A stretch of DNA of 64,000 nt from Sorangium cellulosum So0157-2 (GCF_000418325.1 NC_021658.1:2170001-2234000), one strand, 5' to 3'. Positions 7,694 to 16,661 are shown, counted from the first letter of the stretch. Made by a program: numbers and translations. The notes: generated by a model not told the origin, from the sequence alone.

Positions 7694-10600
7694 ATGGCGC
7701 AGAACGTCGAACCGATTCTCACGCGCTCTGGGCCGAAGCCCTGCGCGGCCCTTGGATGGGCAGGCGGCAGCCTCCGCGCCGCGCTGCTCGCGCCGACGTT
7801 CATCGGCCTCGCGTGGCTCGCCGGGTGCGCCCGGGCGAGCGCGGAGGGGGGCGACCCGGGCGCTCCGCCGCTCGGCGAGGCGCCGCTCGCGGACACGGCG
7901 CCCTCCGTCTCGCTCGGGCCCTGGCTCTCCGCCGCCCCGATGAGCGCCGAGCGCGCCAACCACACGGCGACGCGCCTGCTCGACGGCAGGGTCCTCGTCG
8001 CGGGCGGCGAGACCACGCGCGGCGCCTTGAGCGCGTGGTACGACAGCGCGCTCTCCAGCGCCGAGCTCTACGATCCTGCGACCGGCGCCTGGACGGCCGC
8101 GCCTTCGATGGGCTCGGCGCGCTCGATGCACACCGCGACGCTGCTCTCGAACGGCAAGGTCCTCGTCGCGGGCGGCGGCACCAACGGCGGGCACACCCCC
8201 GTGCCGCTCGTCGCAGCGGAGATCTACGATCCCGCCGCGAACGTCTGGACGGCCGTACCGCCGATGGAGGTCCCGCGCCTCGGCCACACGGCCACGCCGC
8301 TGCCCGATGGGAGGGTCCTCGTCGCCGGAGGGAGCTCGACCGGGCGCCCCCCAGAAGAGCTCGCGAGCTGCGCGATCTACGATCCGGCGCTCAACGCGTG
8401 GAGCGCCGGCGGCTCCATGCACCGCGCCCGCTCGTTTTACGCGGCCACGCTCCTGCAGGACGGCAAGGTCTTCGTGAGCGGCGGGATCGACGCGACCGCG
8501 GAGACCTATGATCCGGCCGCCGACGCATGGACGCCCGGCACACCCATGCTCATGGGCCTCCGGTCTCACACCGCCATGTTGCTTCCGGGCGGCGAGGTCC
8601 TCTCGCTCGACACGGCGGCGTGGGGCCCGCACCAGATTTACAGCCCGGCGACCGGGGCGTGGAGGGGCCTGTCGATGAGCGGCTGGGAAGCGCCGTACTC
8701 CATCGACCCAGCAGACAAGCGCGCCGTGCAGCTCGCGGACGGCCGCGCCCTGCTGAGCGGGGGCGTGACGGTGGAATCAGCTCCCTGCGGCACCGCCGAC
8801 TGCGAAGCGTCGGCACCTCCGCCCGTTTACTTCTACTACGACACGGTCGGCATCTACGACGCGGCGACCGACGCCTGGTCGATGGGGCCGAACATGAGCC
8901 AAGGCCGCGCCGACCACGCGGCGACGCTGCTCCTCGACGGGACGGTGCTCGTCACGGGCGGATTCGCCTACGGCGACGGAGCGTGGAACGAGTACGCGAC
9001 GAACACCGTCGAGCGGCTCGCGATCGCGGTCGACCCCGGCGCTCCGTGCGGCTCCTCGGTCGACTGCGGCGGGCGCTCCTGCGTGGACGGCGTCTGCTGC
9101 GACACGGCGTGCGACGGCGCCTGCGAGGCGTGCTCGGTCGCCGCCGGCGCGACGCAGGACGGCGTCTGCTCGCCGCTCACCGGGCCGGCCTGCGACGACG
9201 GCGACGCCTGCACGGAGGCCGACGCGTGCCAGGCGGGCGCCTGCGCCGGCGCGCCCGTGGGCGACGGCGCGCCGTGCGACGACGGCGATGCGTGCACGCA
9301 GAGCGACGCGTGCCAGGCGGGCGCCTGCGCCGGCGCGCCCGCGAGCGACGGCACGCCGTGCGACGACGGCGACGCGTGCACGCAGAGCGACGCATGCCAG
9401 GCGGGCGCCTGCGCCGGTGCGGACCCGGTCGCCTGCGCTGCGCCGGCGGAGGGGTGCCAGGCTCCTTTCTGCGATCCGGCGACGGGCCGGTGCGAGCGCG
9501 CGCTGGCCCCGTGGGGTGCGCCGTGCGACGACGGCAGCGCCTGCACCCAGGGCGAGACGTGCGCTGCCGGCGCCTGCATCGGCGGGACGGCGACCGTCGT
9601 GTGCGAGGCCTCGGGGCCGTGCAGGGCCTCCGCCTGCGACGCCGCCACGGGCGCCTGCGTCGAGTCGGTGCTGCCCGACGGCGCGCTGTGCGAGGACGGC
9701 GACGCGTGCACCGAGGCCGACACGTGCCAGGCAGGCTCCTGCGCGCCGGGCGCGCCCAAGGTCTGCCCGGCGCCGAGCAGCTGCCATGCCCCGGCGGCCT
9801 GCGATCCGTCGCCCGGGTACGCGTCCTGTGGGGTGCCGACCGTGCGGCCCGATGGCGCGTCCTGCCCGGACCCGACGTCGAGCGTCTGGGTCGAGGCAGC
9901 TCCTCCGCCGGAGGGGCTGCTGCACGCCGGGAATTCGTCCACCCTCCTCCAGGACGGCACCGTGCTGATGGCCGGGGGGCTGACCTCCACGCCGGAGGGG
10001 AGCTCGATCGCGGCCAGTGATGCCGTGCGTTACGACCCGGAAGGCGACGCTTGGGCGCCGACCGGCGCGATGCTCCACACGCGCGCGTATCACACGGCCA
10101 CGCTGCTCCCGGACGGCACCGTGCTGGTCGCTGGGGGGTTGGCGGCCGGCGGGGGGGCAAGCACCGCGGAGGCCGAGCGCTACGACCCGGCCACGGGCCT
10201 CTGGACCGCAGCCGCGCCGATGAACGCGGCCCGCAATTCGCACACGGCGACGCTGCTCTCGAACGGCAAGGTCCTCGTCGCTGGTGGTTCCGTGAGGGTA
10301 TCCAGGCAGAGCAGCGCCGAGCTGTACGATCCGGTCGCGAATACCTGGACGCCTGCGGCCCCGATGTCCACGGCTCGCGCGAGCTTCTCGGCCACGCTGC
10401 TCGTCGACGGTCGCGTCCTCGTCATCGGCAACAAGTCCTCGGGCTCGGTGGGCTCCGAGGTGTACGACCCAGCGACCGACACCTGGACGGAGGCCTTCAT
10501 CATGGGTTGGCCCACCGACGACGGGCACTCGGCGACGCGGCTCCAGGACGGCAAGGTTCTCCTCGTGATCTCCGATGCGGGCTCGTGGCCGACGTATCCG

Positions 10601-11284
10601 GTCATGATCTTCGATCCATCGACCAACACCTGGACGGGGGTCTCCCGGTCGTCGCCCAGGTGCGAGGCGGAGAGGGCCGCGCTCCTCGCCGATGGCAGGG
10701 TCTTGCTCCTGTCCTGCTGGGCGACGCTCCCGCTGCCGGACAGGTCCGCTGTGAAGCTGTATGACCCGGCGAGCGATGTGTGGTCCTTGGCCCCGTCGTT
10801 CACGCAGGAGCTCTGGAGTCACCAGCCGATTCCGCTCCCCGACGGCCGCGTGCTGACTACCGCCTACGTGCCCGCGCGGTCCGCCTACGCCGCATGGCTG
10901 TATGTGCCTGGCGCGCCAGCCTCGGGGGACGGCGTCTGCGCGGGCGGCGTGTGCATGGCGCTGGGGGGTGGAGGCGCCGGTGGCGAGGGAGGCGCGGGCG
11001 GCGACGTCTCCGGAACGGGCGGCGCCGGAGGCGGCACATCCAGCGGCGGCGGCGGCGGCGCCGCTGGCAGCCCCTCGGGCGCGGGCGGCGGCGGCGTCGG
11101 GGCCTCCGCACAGGGCAGCTCCGGCGCCTCGACGCCCGATAGCGACGGCGGCGCCGGCGGGTGCAGCACGGCGCGCCTCCCCGGAGGCGCGAGCGGCGCC
11201 CCCTGGCTCCTGCTCCTTTCGCTGCTCGGAGCGCGGCGCCAGGCCTCTCGCCGTCGCGCTCCGCGAGCGCGACTCGACGGCTAG
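7694..11284 (+). CDS. Kelch-repeat surface protein with Cys-rich centre and MYXO-CTERM-like tail
   Basis: A 1196-residue protein. After an N-terminal extension a hydrophobic segment ends in WLAGCARAS. Residues ~70-440 hold Kelch-type blades built on a recurring LLDGRVLVAGG / YDPATGAWT motif; ~451-716 is Cys-rich, with repeats of CDDGDACTQSDACQAGAC; ~734-1070 holds a second set of Kelch blades. A Gly/Ser-rich linker follows (~1089-1155), and the tail is Gly-Gly-Cys, a hydrophobic stretch (PWLLLLSLLG) and an Arg-rich end, the layout of a MYXO-CTERM sorting signal. It is expected to be a surface-anchored beta-propeller protein for adhesion or ligand binding. The possible lipobox at one end and sorting signal at the other is unusual. 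Confidence 0.85.
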   Translation: MAQNVEPILTRSGPKPCAALGWAGGSLRAALLAPTFIGLAWLAGCARASAEGGDPGAPPLGEAPLADTAPSVSLGPWLSAAPMSAERANHTATRLLDGRVLVAGGETTRGALSAWYDSALSSAELYDPATGAWTAAPSMGSARSMHTATLLSNGKVLVAGGGTNGGHTPVPLVAAEIYDPAANVWTAVPPMEVPRLGHTATPLPDGRVLVAGGSSTGRPPEELASCAIYDPALNAWSAGGSMHRARSFYAATLLQDGKVFVSGGIDATAETYDPAADAWTPGTPMLMGLRSHTAMLLPGGEVLSLDTAAWGPHQIYSPATGAWRGLSMSGWEAPYSIDPADKRAVQLADGRALLSGGVTVESAPCGTADCEASAPPPVYFYYDTVGIYDAATDAWSMGPNMSQGRADHAATLLLDGTVLVTGGFAYGDGAWNEYATNTVERLAIAVDPGAPCGSSVDCGGRSCVDGVCCDTACDGACEACSVAAGATQDGVCSPLTGPACDDGDACTEADACQAGACAGAPVGDGAPCDDGDACTQSDACQAGACAGAPASDGTPCDDGDACTQSDACQAGACAGADPVACAAPAEGCQAPFCDPATGRCERALAPWGAPCDDGSACTQGETCAAGACIGGTATVVCEASGPCRASACDAATGACVESVLPDGALCEDGDACTEADTCQAGSCAPGAPKVCPAPSSCHAPAACDPSPGYASCGVPTVRPDGASCPDPTSSVWVEAAPPPEGLLHAGNSSTLLQDGTVLMAGGLTSTPEGSSIAASDAVRYDPEGDAWAPTGAMLHTRAYHTATLLPDGTVLVAGGLAAGGGASTAEAERYDPATGLWTAAAPMNAARNSHTATLLSNGKVLVAGGSVRVSRQSSAELYDPVANTWTPAAPMSTARASFSATLLVDGRVLVIGNKSSGSVGSEVYDPATDTWTEAFIMGWPTDDGHSATRLQDGKVLLVISDAGSWPTYPVMIFDPSTNTWTGVSRSSPRCEAERAALLADGRVLLLSCWATLPLPDRSAVKLYDPASDVWSLAPSFTQELWSHQPIPLPDGRVLTTAYVPARSAYAAWLYVPGAPASGDGVCAGGVCMALGGGGAGGEGGAGGDVSGTGGAGGGTSSGGGGGAAGSPSGAGGGGVGASAQGSSGASTPDSDGGAGGCSTARLPGGASGAPWLLLLSLLGARRQASRRRAPRARLDG

Positions 11285-12032
11285 CCCGCCGCATTTCCCT
11301 CGCGGCACGATCCACCGAGACCGCCGCCGGCTGCATCGAGCACCCACCGTCCACCGCCAGGTTCTTGCTCTTCCGGGGCAGGTGACGGCCGCGACCACCC
11401 GGGGAGCGCCGCTGTCCCGTTGCGCAAAGGATTGCGTTGTTGCGCAGCGGATGACGACGCCTTCGACCCCGCGCTCGCCCGCGTGCTGCTCCCGTCGCGA
11501 AGCGGCGCCGCGGATTCGACAGCCACCACGGCAAGTTTCCACGATGGCAGCGCGATCGGATCGACTGCGGCAGCGACGCGTCGCTCGTCGATGGGCGCCA
11601 GGGACACGAGACCTGCGGTCCGGGACAAGGAGCGCGTCGTCAGGGACAAGCGTGCACGTCGAGCGCGACAGGCAGCGCCCTCGCCAGGGACACGGAGCCC
11701 GTCGCCAGGGACATGCGGTGAGCCGCCAGGGACACGGAGCCAGTCGCCAGGGACAGGAGGTGCGTCGCCAGGGACACCCCCGGCGCGCCTTCGCGTGTCC
11801 CTGGCGCGGCGCCGCCCGGGCACGGCGCTTGAATCTCCGTCGCCCTGTCGCGCAGCTCCCGCGTCCCGCGCGCTCCGAACTCCATCCAGGGCTGCTTGCG
11901 GGGCGAGAAAGATCGAGCGTTGCGCGATCGGATCCTTGTGAAGGGGGAGCCCGGCCAGGGCTCTCCGGAATGGATGCCCGGGATGGCGGGGCCGGACGGG
12001 ATGGCCGGCGCCGCAGCCCAGGGGAGGTCGAC
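11285..12032. other. 748-bp gap with a phased repeat array
   Basis: No gene is supported. The first ~300 bases show nothing recognisable. From 11596 to 11807 a repeat array occupies the gap (separate entry). GGGGAGG just before 12033 is the ribosome binding site of the next gene. Confidence 0.6.
11596..11807. repeat. 21-bp-phased CAGGGACA array
   Basis: The octamer cagggaca occurs at 11599, 11641, 11685, 11706, 11727, 11748 and 11769, with one-mismatch or degenerate copies at 11620 (ccgggaca) and 11663 (gcgcgaca). The spacing is 21 or 22 bp throughout, two helical turns. An inverted copy (tgtccctg) at 11796-11803 closes the array. Flanks are also partly conserved (cgc before, cgg or ag after). 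Such phasing fits either a protein-binding iteron set or a minisatellite; 21 bp also equals seven codons, so it would read as a heptapeptide repeat if translated. Confidence 0.85.
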
Positions 12033-12911
12033 ATGACGAAGAAGAGCGATATCGAGCGGTGGTCCGACGTCGTGCAGCAGATGAACGCCGCCGAGCTTCC
12101 GGCGAGCACGGTGCCGTTGCACGTGCTCCTCGGGGAGGCGGTGGACGTGGCGAAGTTCTTCGAGAAGTACTGGAAGACCCAGGTCGACGCCCAGAAGCGG
12201 GTGACCCGCCTGGGCCTCGAGTCGGCGGTCCCGAAGGACAGCAAGAAGGGCGACGCGGCGCGCCTCGGGCCGAAGACGGCGGAGGAGATCCTCTCGCTCC
12301 AGCGCGCGACGCAGGAGGCGCAGACGCGATATCTCCTGACCGTCGAGAAGAACAAGAGCCCGCGCGAGCGGGGGAAGTTCCTGCTCGGAGAGATCGGGGC
12401 GACGCTGAGCTTCTACTTCGACGACGGCGTCGAGGACGAGCGGGACGAGATGCTCGCCCGGATCGACGCGGCGCACGCGGGGGACCCCGACACGGCGGAC
12501 GCGCTGGCGAGCGCGCTCCACGACTACGCGACGCTCGGGGAGAAGCACCGCGACGCGCTCGACGGGCTCGGCGGCTTCAAGGCGGAGCTGCTGGACGAGG
12601 CGCGCGCCGTGGCGGCCGAGCTGCGGAGCCTGCCGGCGCAGGCGGAGGCGACCTCCCGGCAAGCGCAGGAGGCCCTGCTGCTCCGCAACAAGCTCGCGGC
12701 GCTGCTGATCGAGCGCATGGGCCGCGTGCGGTCCGCGGCGCGCTTCGTGTTCCGGAGCCAGCCCGAGATCGTGCGCGAGGTGACGAGCGCCTACGAGCGC
12801 CGCAAGCGCGCCGCGGCCCGGCGGTCCAAGGCCCAGCCGGGCCCTGCGCCCGCGGCGCCTCCGCCCGCAGCGCCCTCGCCGGCGGTGCCGGCCGCGCCCC
12901 TCGACGGCTGA
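12033..12911 (+). CDS. Helical protein of unknown function
   Basis: 292 residues, starting ATG with GGGGAGG 6 nt upstream. No signal peptide or membrane segment is visible, so it is probably cytoplasmic. It is rich in charged helical segments (VDVAKFFEKYWKTQVDAQKR, LSLQRATQEAQTRYLLTVEK) and ends in a Pro/Ala-rich tail. The middle includes FLLGEIGATLSFYFDDGVED. I do not recognise the family. It sits downstream of the 21-bp-phased array and upstream of a toxin-antitoxin pair, without an obvious link to either. Confidence 0.75.
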   Translation: MTKKSDIERWSDVVQQMNAAELPASTVPLHVLLGEAVDVAKFFEKYWKTQVDAQKRVTRLGLESAVPKDSKKGDAARLGPKTAEEILSLQRATQEAQTRYLLTVEKNKSPRERGKFLLGEIGATLSFYFDDGVEDERDEMLARIDAAHAGDPDTADALASALHDYATLGEKHRDALDGLGGFKAELLDEARAVAAELRSLPAQAEATSRQAQEALLLRNKLAALLIERMGRVRSAARFVFRSQPEIVREVTSAYERRKRAAARRSKAQPGPAPAAPPPAAPSPAVPAAPLDG

Positions 12912-12962
12912 GCCGCGGCCCGTGAGCTACCCGGCCAGGACCTGCGGTGATACGCTCTCGTC

Positions 12963-13202
12963 ATGAGCAGCGCGCTGCGAGCGAAGGTACAGGGCGGCCG
13001 GCTGGTGGTCGACGAGCCGACGAGCTTCGCCGAGGGGACCGTCCTCGAGCTCATGGTGGCCGACAACGACGACCTGGACGACGCGGAGCGGGCTCACCTC
13101 GACGAGGCGCTGGAGGCGTCCCTGGCGAGCGCACGCGAAGCGACGATCGACGCGGACGAGCTCCTGGCCGAGATCGCCCGCCTCGAGCCGACTCGGGGAT
13201 GA
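12963..13202 (+). CDS. Antitoxin of a ParE-type TA pair
   Basis: 79 residues. The N-terminal half (LRAKVQGGRLVVDEPTSF, then AEGTVLELMV) has the short beta pattern of DUF104/AbrB-like antitoxins. The acidic C-terminal helices (LDEALEASLASAREATIDAD) would be the toxin-binding part. It is directly followed by the toxin gene with an ATGA overlap, the classic antitoxin-first order. The pair is probably autoregulated, but no palindromic operator was picked out upstream. Confidence 0.8.
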   Translation: MSSALRAKVQGGRLVVDEPTSFAEGTVLELMVADNDDLDDAERAHLDEALEASLASAREATIDADELLAEIARLEPTRG

Positions 13203-13516
13203 AGCGAGCCCGCGTCCGGCTCACCAAGGAAGCAGCCCGCCAGACCAGGGAGGCGGCCGCGTGGTGGATCGAGAACCGCCCCGCCGCGCCCTCCCTGTTC
13301 CGCGAGGAGCTCGCCGCCCTGCTCAGCCTGCTCAGGACAGCGCCGGACGCCGGCGCGCCCCACGCACATCGTCGCATCAAGGGGATTCGCCGCGCCCCGC
13401 TCCCGACGACGCGCTACCTCGTCTACTACGTCCACGACCGTGAAAGCGGAGAGATCCTCGTGCTGGCCGTCTGGAGCTCGCTGCGCGGCCGGCCGCCGCG
13501 GCTCTCGCTCCGGTGA
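13199..13516 (+). CDS. ParE/RelE-family toxin
   Basis: 105 residues with the family layout: N-terminal strand and long helices (VRLTKEAARQTREAAAWWIE), a central segment with LLRTAPDAGAP, then LPTTRYLVYYVHDRESGEIL and VLAVWSSLRGRPP. ParE members poison DNA gyrase and RelE members cleave mRNA; which applies cannot be read here, though the helix pattern and missing RelE catalytic set favour ParE. The ATG overlaps the antitoxin stop. The last ~15 codons are the template of the tandem duplication behind the gene. Confidence 0.85.
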   Translation: MKRARVRLTKEAARQTREAAAWWIENRPAAPSLFREELAALLSLLRTAPDAGAPHAHRRIKGIRRAPLPTTRYLVYYVHDRESGEILVLAVWSSLRGRPPRLSLR

Positions 13517-13616
13517 GCGGCCGGCCGCCGCGGCCTGGAGCTCGCTGAGCGGCCGGCCGCCGCGGCTCTCGCTCCGGTGAGCGGCCGGCCGCCGCGGCTC
13601 TCGCTCTGGTGAGCGG
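13477..13616 (+). repeat. Tandem duplications of the toxin gene 3' end
   Basis: The segment gcggccggccgccgcgg occurs four times (from about 13484, 13517, 13549 and 13581). The first copy is the toxin coding end with its stop; the following copies repeat that coding end and tga, with units of ~32 bp and one partial unit carrying the extra gagctcgct segment. The repeats are nearly identical, so the expansion is recent. Confidence 0.9.
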
Positions 13617-13681
13617 CCCCGGCGTCGACGCGGCGCTCCGCGCGCGGCCGTCCGCTTTCGCCAGGCTCCGCGAATAAACTC

Positions 13682-13716
13682 CCGGCGCCCGCCGTCTCCC
13701 GCCTGCCGGCTTTTTT
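13682..13716 (+). terminator. Candidate intrinsic terminator
   Basis: A 6-bp stem (13682-13687 with 13704-13709) and a 16-nt loop are followed by TTTTTT at 13711-13716. The T run is rare in this sequence. It lies downstream of the toxin-antitoxin operon and before the kinase gene on the same strand. Confidence 0.45.
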
Positions 13717-13753
13717 CTCTGCGCTCGCCGCTTCCGCTACCCTGGCAACCGCC

Positions 13754-15562
13754 GTGCCGCCCGCCGATCCGAGCCTCCGCACCACGATGGTCCACGCGTT
13801 CGCCGTCACGGTGGCGGACCCGTCGAGCCTGGTGCGCACCACCTCGCGCGGCGGCACCGACGACCCCGCGACCAGCAGCCGCGGCCCCTCGATCCTCCCC
13901 GACGTCGGCCAGATCGTCGGCGGGCTCTACCGGCTCGGGCGCCTCCTCGGGCAGGGCATGTTCGGCAAGGTCTACGTCGCCCAGCGCATCGACGTCCCCG
14001 AGCACCAGGTCGCCCTCAAGCTCATGCCCCGCTCGCTGTACGCGATGCGGAACGTGGAGCGCGAGCTCGTCATGCTCGCCACCGTCGGCCACCCGCACGT
14101 CGTCCAGCTGAAGGACCACGGCATGAACGCCGACTACGTGTGGCTCACCATGCCCGTCTACGAGGGCGAGACCCTCGCGCAGCGCCTCGAGCGCAGCCCC
14201 CTCGGCATGCGCGAGGCGCACGACATCTTCCTGGCCGTCGCGCGCGGGCTCGAGGCGCTCCACACCGCAGGGCTCCGCCACCAGGACGTGAAGCCCGACA
14301 ACATCTTCCTCGCGAGGTTCGCCGGCCGCGTCCACCCGATCCTGCTCGACCTCGGCGTGGCCGCGGAGCGCGAGGCCTCGTTCTGCGCAGGCACGGCGCT
14401 CTACGCCTCGCCCGAGCAGATCCGCGCGCTGAACGGCTTCCCCGGCGTCGTGCCGCTGAGCGAGAAGATGGACACGTACGGGCTCGCCACGACCCTCCTC
14501 TACTCGCTCGTCAACCCGCGGGACTTCCCGGGCGAGTCCGCGCAGACCCGCACCGAGCTCGCCGCGTCCCACGACGTCCGCGCCGACAAACCGCTCGCCG
14601 ACAACGCGCTGCCCGACCTCACCGGGCGACCGCGCCAGATGTTCCAGGACGCGCTCCGGCGGTGGCTCGCGATCGACCCGAACGAGCGCCCGTCGATGAC
14701 CCAGCTCGCCGAGGAGCTCGACGTGCTGCTCGAGCCGGAGCGCGAGGCCGAGCGCGAGGCCGAGCGGCTGCGGATCAAGCAGAAGACCTCCTACCTGCGC
14801 GTGCGCATCGCGGCCGGCGCGATGACCCTCGTCGGCTGCGCGGTCGTGCTGCTCGGCTTCTCCAAGCGCGAGACCCTGCGGCTCGCCAACGAGCTCGAGC
14901 ACGCCCGCCAGAAGGGCGCCGAGTCGTTCGACAAGCTCGACACCTGCGTCGCCTCCCACCAGATCGCAGAGGCGGAGAAGAACGCGTGCCGCACCGGCCG
15001 CGAGCGGGATCGCGCGGAGTTCAACGAGACGCTCGCCACCCTCCAGAAGAGCGGATCGATGACCGAGGCGGAGCACGCCCGCCAGATCCAGTCGCTGCAC
15101 GCGACCCAGGCGGTGCGCCTCAAGGCCTGCGAGGACGACGCCGCCGCCGCGCAGAAGGCCGCCATGGCGGACCGCGAGCGGCTCGCCGAGGCCGAGAAGG
15201 CGCGCGCGGCGATGGCCGTCGAGCGCGACGAGGCCAAGGCGCTCGCCGAGCAGCGCGCGGCCGAGCTCGCCGTCGCGACGCAGCTGCGCGCCGCCTGCGA
15301 CGCGGAGCGCGCGAGCTGCGCCGCCGAGCGCGACCGCCTGAGGGCCGAGGCGGCCGATCCCTACGACGCGCCGCCCTCGCCGGGGAGGCCGGCCGCGCCC
15401 GCCGCGAGCGGCGCGCTGCCGCAGCTGCCGCCGCCGCCGGCGAGCGCGGGCGCGGGCGCGCCCCCCGCGGCGGGCGCGTCCCCCGCGGCGGGCGCGTCCC
15501 CCGCGGCGGGCGCGACGGCGACCCCGGCGGCCTCGACGCCGTCCAACGCCGCTCCTCCCTGA
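13754..15562 (+). CDS. Membrane Ser/Thr protein kinase with HQD catalytic loop
   Basis: 602 residues from a GTG; an ATG 11 codons later is an alternative, and neither has a clear ribosome binding site. The kinase domain spans ~60-335: Gly loop LGQGMFGKVYVA, lysine in VALKLM (K89), catalytic loop RHQDVKPDN (D178), DLG in place of DFG (D199), and the ASPEQI segment. One membrane helix (AAGAMTLVGCAVVLLGF) lies at ~352-372. A Glu/Ala/Arg-rich coiled coil with paired Cys residues follows, then a Pro/Ala tail with repeated PAAGAS. The key Lys and both Asp are kept, so activity is likely despite HQD/DLG. Substrate unknown. Confidence 0.9.
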   Translation: MPPADPSLRTTMVHAFAVTVADPSSLVRTTSRGGTDDPATSSRGPSILPDVGQIVGGLYRLGRLLGQGMFGKVYVAQRIDVPEHQVALKLMPRSLYAMRNVERELVMLATVGHPHVVQLKDHGMNADYVWLTMPVYEGETLAQRLERSPLGMREAHDIFLAVARGLEALHTAGLRHQDVKPDNIFLARFAGRVHPILLDLGVAAEREASFCAGTALYASPEQIRALNGFPGVVPLSEKMDTYGLATTLLYSLVNPRDFPGESAQTRTELAASHDVRADKPLADNALPDLTGRPRQMFQDALRRWLAIDPNERPSMTQLAEELDVLLEPEREAEREAERLRIKQKTSYLRVRIAAGAMTLVGCAVVLLGFSKRETLRLANELEHARQKGAESFDKLDTCVASHQIAEAEKNACRTGRERDRAEFNETLATLQKSGSMTEAEHARQIQSLHATQAVRLKACEDDAAAAQKAAMADRERLAEAEKARAAMAVERDEAKALAEQRAAELAVATQLRAACDAERASCAAERDRLRAEAADPYDAPPSPGRPAAPAASGALPQLPPPPASAGAGAPPAAGASPAAGASPAAGATATPAASTPSNAAPP

Positions 15563-15664
15563 TCGCCGACGCTGGAAGGCGGCCTACGTCGTCGCCGCCA
15601 GGCCGCCTCTGCTTGTGGCAGCCGCCCGGGGAGGCTATCCGTAAGGCCAGGGAAGGCGAGGGCC

Positions 15665-16657
15665 ATGGGTGACATCTCTCGACGTGAAGTGCTGCGTCGG
15701 CTGGGCGCAGCGGGCCTCGTCCTCGGGGGCGCGGGCGGCCTCGCGGCGGCCCGGTGGGACCGCGGCGGCACCGCCGTCGCCGCCGCCGAGCGCCAGCAGA
15801 CGCGCGATTACCGGCTCCGCGACGCGCCCGCCGGGGTGCCCCAGCTCGTCGTCGCCCGCGCCGGCGCCGAGGCGCTCGCCGGGGGCGCGCCGGACCCCGC
15901 CGCCCTGGTCCGCAAGGCGGTCGACGCGCTCGGCGGGATGCGCCGCTTCATCTCGCGCGGCGACGTCGTGGTCGTGAAGCCCAACATCGGGTGGGACCGC
16001 ACGCCCATCCACGCCGCCAACACGAACCCCAAGGTCGTGGCCGAGGTGGTGCGCCTCGCCTACGACGCCGGCGCCAAGAGCGTCATCGTGACCGACGCCT
16101 CGTGCAACGAGCCGAACCGCTGCTTCCAGCGCTCCGGCATCTGGAAGGCCGCGTACGACGTCGGCGCCGAGGTCGTCATCCCCGCCGCGCACCGCTTCCG
16201 CGGCATGCGCCTGAAGGGCGAGGTGCTCGACGACTGGCCCGTCTACACGCCGCTCGTCAACGCGGACAAGGTCATCAACGTCCCGATCGCGAAGCACCAC
16301 AACCTGTCGAAGTACACCGCGGCGATGAAGAACTGGTACGGGGCGCTCGGCGGCCGGCGCAACCGCCTCCACCAGAACATCGACGTGTCGATCGCCGACC
16401 TCGCGACGTTCATCCAGCCGACGCTCACGATCGTGGACGCCGTCCGCGTCCTCATGCGCAACGGGCCGCAGGGCGGGAACGTCGCCGACGCGAAGGACAT
16501 GCACACCGTGATCGCGACGACCGACCAGGTCGCCGCCGACGCGTACGGGTGCCAGCTCATCGGCCGCAAGCCCGAGGAGATCCCGTACCTCAAGATGGGC
16601 CACGAGCGGGGCCTGGGCACGATGCACTGGCAGAACCTGCGGCTCGCCGAGGTGTAG
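15665..16657 (+). CDS. DUF362-family protein with Tat signal
   Basis: A 330-residue protein. The N-terminus SRREVLRRLGAAGLVLGG is a twin-arginine signal, so it is exported folded. The rest follows DUF362: GDVVVVKPNIGWDRTP, ANTNPKVVAEVVRLAYDAGA, VIVTDASCNE, KHHNLSKYTAAMKNWYG. Members often accompany iron-sulfur proteins; no biochemical activity is established. It is 4 nt upstream of the polyferredoxin gene, so the two form an operon and probably one periplasmic/membrane redox unit. Only a few Cys are present, so cofactor binding by this protein itself is uncertain. Confidence 0.87.
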   Translation: MGDISRREVLRRLGAAGLVLGGAGGLAAARWDRGGTAVAAAERQQTRDYRLRDAPAGVPQLVVARAGAEALAGGAPDPAALVRKAVDALGGMRRFISRGDVVVVKPNIGWDRTPIHAANTNPKVVAEVVRLAYDAGAKSVIVTDASCNEPNRCFQRSGIWKAAYDVGAEVVIPAAHRFRGMRLKGEVLDDWPVYTPLVNADKVINVPIAKHHNLSKYTAAMKNWYGALGGRRNRLHQNIDVSIADLATFIQPTLTIVDAVRVLMRNGPQGGNVADAKDMHTVIATTDQVAADAYGCQLIGRKPEEIPYLKMGHERGLGTMHWQNLRLAEV

Positions 16658-16661
16658 TATC

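Noticed and set aside
11681..11777. CRISPR array
   Set aside because: Repeats are only 8-13 bp with ~8-bp gaps that are themselves partly conserved, and no cas gene is near.
11640..12000. Heptapeptide-repeat protein (pattern SLATGSV) on the minus strand
   Set aside because: It is the translation of the 21-bp array; every frame gives a heptapeptide repeat, there is no ribosome binding site, and it runs antisense into the gene at 12033.
8777..12355. Very long open frame on the minus strand opposite the Kelch gene
   Set aside because: It is Arg/Gly/Pro-rich, has no recognisable motifs and mirrors the codon bias of the real plus-strand gene; such antisense frames are an artefact of extreme G+C.
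13094..15100. Minus-strand frame with repeated SESRGGRP motifs
   Set aside because: The motif is the antisense reading of the toxin-end repeats and the frame then runs antisense through the kinase gene.
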